Source of the DNA: Candidatus Parcubacteria bacterium
GTDB taxonomy: Bacteria; Patescibacteriota; Patescibacteriia; Patescibacteriales; UBA12075
Assembly: GCA_023140595.1 (NCBI GenBank)
Contig: JAGLLI010000044.1
Location: 1-14,555 of the forward strand
DNA: 14,555 nucleotides
Direction: 5' to 3'
Of the stretch, positions 12,852 through 14,555 are shown piece after piece. Both the position numbers and the translations under genes were made by a program. Every line of letters starts with the position of its first letter. The stretch's first letter is position 1. The notes beneath the pieces were generated by a model. The model saw nothing but the letters and a program-made list of their open reading frames with translations, was not told the origin of the DNA and did not search any database.

Positions 12852-14041
12852 CAGTAAAAATTTTCAATTACCATACAATAAAACACGCGATGCATAATCG
12901 TTATTACGATTTGGTAATCGCAGATACTCTAAGAAGTGCCGCCCTTTCAATGGTGGCTCTTTTTGTGCCTTTGTTTTTGCTTAAAAAGGGATATGAGGTC
13001 GCCGTAATTGCAGTTTATTATTTGTGTTTTTATATTTTGTCAACAATCGGGCATTATGCTTTATTAAAAGTTATTAACAGAATTGGCATTAAGAAAAGCT
13101 TGATAATAAGTTATGTGGCGGAAATAATTTTTTGCGTTGTTTTGTATAATTATGAAAAAATATCCGGCGCTTTTGGTGATAATTTTTATTTTTTATTTTT
13201 GATTATACCGGCGGTAACGGCAGTTGTTTTTTATTGGACCGCTCATCATATTTATTTTTTTGTTTCCTCGCACGCGAAAAACGAGGGCGCCAAACTTGGT
13301 TTTCTTTACGCGATTCCGACTATTTTGGCAATTTTTATGCCTTTTTTAGGCGGTTTTTTAATTACCGCGCTTGGGTTTAAATTAACATTTGTTGTTAGCG
13401 CGGTTTTATTAATATGCGCTTCAGCGGTTTTATTTTTATCCAAAAGCATAAAAGCGCGAGTTGATATTCAAACCGATAAAATATTTGATTTTTATCGTGA
13501 TAATAAAAATTGGATTTATTTTATTGAAGGCGTTGATTATTTTGCAGCGGGAATAATTTGGCCTGTCTATATGTTTTTTATGTCAATTAGTTTTTTGTCA
13601 ATCGGGTTTATTTATATTTTTGCCAATATCGCCAATGCGGCCACATCTTATGCGAGTGGAAAAATATCAGATAAAATCGGCACAAGAACATTGGGCAGGG
13701 TTGGCGTAATCGGGCATGCTTTTTCTTTGGCTTTAAGGGCTTTTTCGGAAAAAGTGCTGTCAATGTCGGCAGCATTGACATTGGGCGGTCTATTTACAGG
13801 AGTAATGCAAGTTTCTTTGGAGTCATCGTTTTATAAACATTCTCACGAAAATATCGGCAGCGCCATGATGAACAGAGAATTATATATGCATTTAGGCAGA
13901 ATTTTTATGGTTTTGTTCTTTCTGTTTTGTTTGTTGATTTGGAATATTTATATGTCATTAATAATAACAATGCTGTTTGCGGCTTTTATTGTTTTTCTGT
14001 TGAATTTTGTTATTAAAAGAGATAGAGTTATTATAGATTAG
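12848..14041 (+). CDS. MFS-type membrane transporter
   Basis: A 397-residue protein with about 11-12 hydrophobic membrane segments in two halves split by a charged loop (about 198-222). Approximate segments are 27-46, 51-71, 84-101, 112-138, 153-174, 178-197, 225-246, 248-266, 284-300, 305-325, 350-368 and 369-388. INRIGIKKSL (76-85), after the second segment, and GKISDKIGTRTLGR (271-284) in the second half resemble the MFS loop motif (G-x-x-x-D-R/K-x-G-R/K). Substrate cannot be predicted. It overlaps parB by 4 nt and is presumably the last gene of the ctp-parB unit. No convincing terminator follows it. Confidence 0.8.
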   Translation: MTVKIFNYHTIKHAMHNRYYDLVIADTLRSAALSMVALFVPLFLLKKGYEVAVIAVYYLCFYILSTIGHYALLKVINRIGIKKSLIISYVAEIIFCVVLYNYEKISGAFGDNFYFLFLIIPAVTAVVFYWTAHHIYFFVSSHAKNEGAKLGFLYAIPTILAIFMPFLGGFLITALGFKLTFVVSAVLLICASAVLFLSKSIKARVDIQTDKIFDFYRDNKNWIYFIEGVDYFAAGIIWPVYMFFMSISFLSIGFIYIFANIANAATSYASGKISDKIGTRTLGRVGVIGHAFSLALRAFSEKVLSMSAALTLGGLFTGVMQVSLESSFYKHSHENIGSAMMNRELYMHLGRIFMVLFFLFCLLIWNIYMSLIITMLFAAFIVFLLNFVIKRDRVIID

Positions 14042-14099
14042 GGTTAAAATATTTTCAATTTTTTTATAAATTCAAGGAGGTTTTACTTGATTTTTTTTA

Positions 14100-14128
14100 T
14101 TGCAAAATAGTATTAAAGCGTATATAAT
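14100..14128 (+). promoter_or_regulatory. Promoter of dnaE
   Basis: TTGCAA (14100-14105) lies 17 bp upstream of a perfect TATAAT (14123-14128) in the 122-bp gap between the transporter gene and dnaE. Predicted transcription start is near 14135, giving a leader of about 29 nt without a Shine-Dalgarno. It makes dnaE a separate transcription unit. Confidence 0.6.
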
Positions 14129-14163
14129 AAAATATATTTTATAAAATAAATTTATATAAATAA

Positions 14164-14555
14164 ATGAGTTTTGTCCATCTTCATGTGCATACGCATTATT
14201 CATTGTTGGACGGTTTGTCCAAATTTGATGAATTAATAGAAAAAGTAAAAGAGCAAGGATCTCCGGCGGTGGCCATTACCGACCATGGCGTTATGTATGG
14301 CGTGGTTGAATTTTATCAAAAATGTAAAAAAGCCGGAATTAAGCCTATAATCGGTTTTGAAGGCTATATGTCGCCAAATTCCCGTTTTGACAAGGCTTCA
14401 AAAAGCGATGAAAAATCAAATTATCATATTCTGCTTTTAGCGAAAAATAATGTTGGTTATAAAAATTTAATTAAATTGTGTTCAATCGGACATTTGGAAG
14501 GTTTTTATTATAAGCCTCGTTTTGACTGGGAAACATTGCAAAAATATCATGAAGG
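14164..14555 (+). CDS. dnaE: DNA polymerase III alpha subunit, N-terminal part only
   Basis: The first 130 codons of the replicative polymerase (normally over 1,000 residues); the rest runs off the window. The start is firm: an in-frame TAA (14161-14163) directly precedes the ATG, and the protein opens with FVHLHVHTHYSLLDGL (3-18), the canonical DnaE N terminus and PHP-domain metal motif (His5/His7/His9). AVAITDHGVMYG (35-46), PIIGFEGY (61-68) and YHILLLAKNNVGYKNLIKL (87-105) continue the PHP signature. The usual HTEYS reads HTHYS (9-13). The metal-binding His, Asp40/His41 and Glu66 appear retained, so the PHP site may be intact. A promoter is visible upstream. Identification is secure in spite of truncation. 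Confidence 0.95.
   Translation, partial: MSFVHLHVHTHYSLLDGLSKFDELIEKVKEQGSPAVAITDHGVMYGVVEFYQKCKKAGIKPIIGFEGYMSPNSRFDKASKSDEKSNYHILLLAKNNVGYKNLIKLCSIGHLEGFYYKPRFDWETLQKYHE

Noticed and set aside
14042..14072. Terminator after the transporter gene
   Set aside because: Only a short spacer-free AAAATATTTT palindrome and T runs are present; there is no G/C stem, so no terminator can be supported.

Overview
The window is AT-rich (most coding stretches I hand-counted fall near 25-45% G+C), gene-dense, and uses the standard code: TGA is the natural stop of galU, parB and the fourth glycosyltransferase. No gene start has a convincing Shine-Dalgarno sequence; starts sit in A/T-rich leaders with 0-13 nt gaps or 4-nt ATGA overlaps inside operons. 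Together with the gene content (short RmlA, arrays of WbbL-like GT2 enzymes, a PEGA plus beta-propeller membrane protein, MurA, CtpA-type protease, ParB), this suggests a member of the Candidate Phyla Radiation/Patescibacteria, probably Parcubacteria-like. The taxonomic call is inference from style and protein flavour, not from a marker gene.

Region 1 (2-7765, all + strand) is a cell-surface polysaccharide operon. It holds rfbB (5' end cut by the window), rfbD, a CopG/RHH-MazF toxin-antitoxin pair, rfbA, four consecutive GT2-family glycosyltransferases and galU. RfbA, RfbB and RfbD supply three of the four steps to dTDP-L-rhamnose; the epimerase rfbC is not in view. GalU supplies UDP-glucose. 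The four GT2 enzymes presumably use these donors to build a rhamnose/hexose glycan at the inner face of the membrane. The toxin-antitoxin pair splits the sugar genes and brings its own near-consensus promoter with a spaced repeat operator. A perfect 25-bp-arm palindrome (7766-7815) ends the operon and also serves the convergent gene.

Region 2 (7811-10462, - strand) holds murA followed 12 nt later by a membrane-anchored PEGA/beta-propeller protein. MurA makes the first committed peptidoglycan precursor and has an unusual three-residue glycine insertion just after its catalytic cysteine. A promoter with a perfect TATAAT box lies upstream of murA.

Region 3 (10632-14041, + strand) is divergent from murA. 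It is a tight set of a C-terminal processing protease (S41), chromosome-partitioning ParB without an adjacent ParA, and an MFS-type membrane transporter. A separate promoter then drives dnaE (DNA polymerase III alpha), of which only the N-terminal PHP region is in the window.

Most of the window is ordinary housekeeping and envelope biosynthesis. I do not see a clearly new multi-gene system. The points most worth a second look are the TA module with its 13-bp-phased operator inside the rhamnose operon, the GTAGAGAC palindrome terminator, the MurA active-site insertion, the glycosyltransferase lacking its DxD aspartate, and the uniform absence of Shine-Dalgarno signals. No tRNA, rRNA, CRISPR array, IS element or parS site was seen, and no gene-free stretch exceeds 300 bases; the longest is 169 bases (10463-10631).
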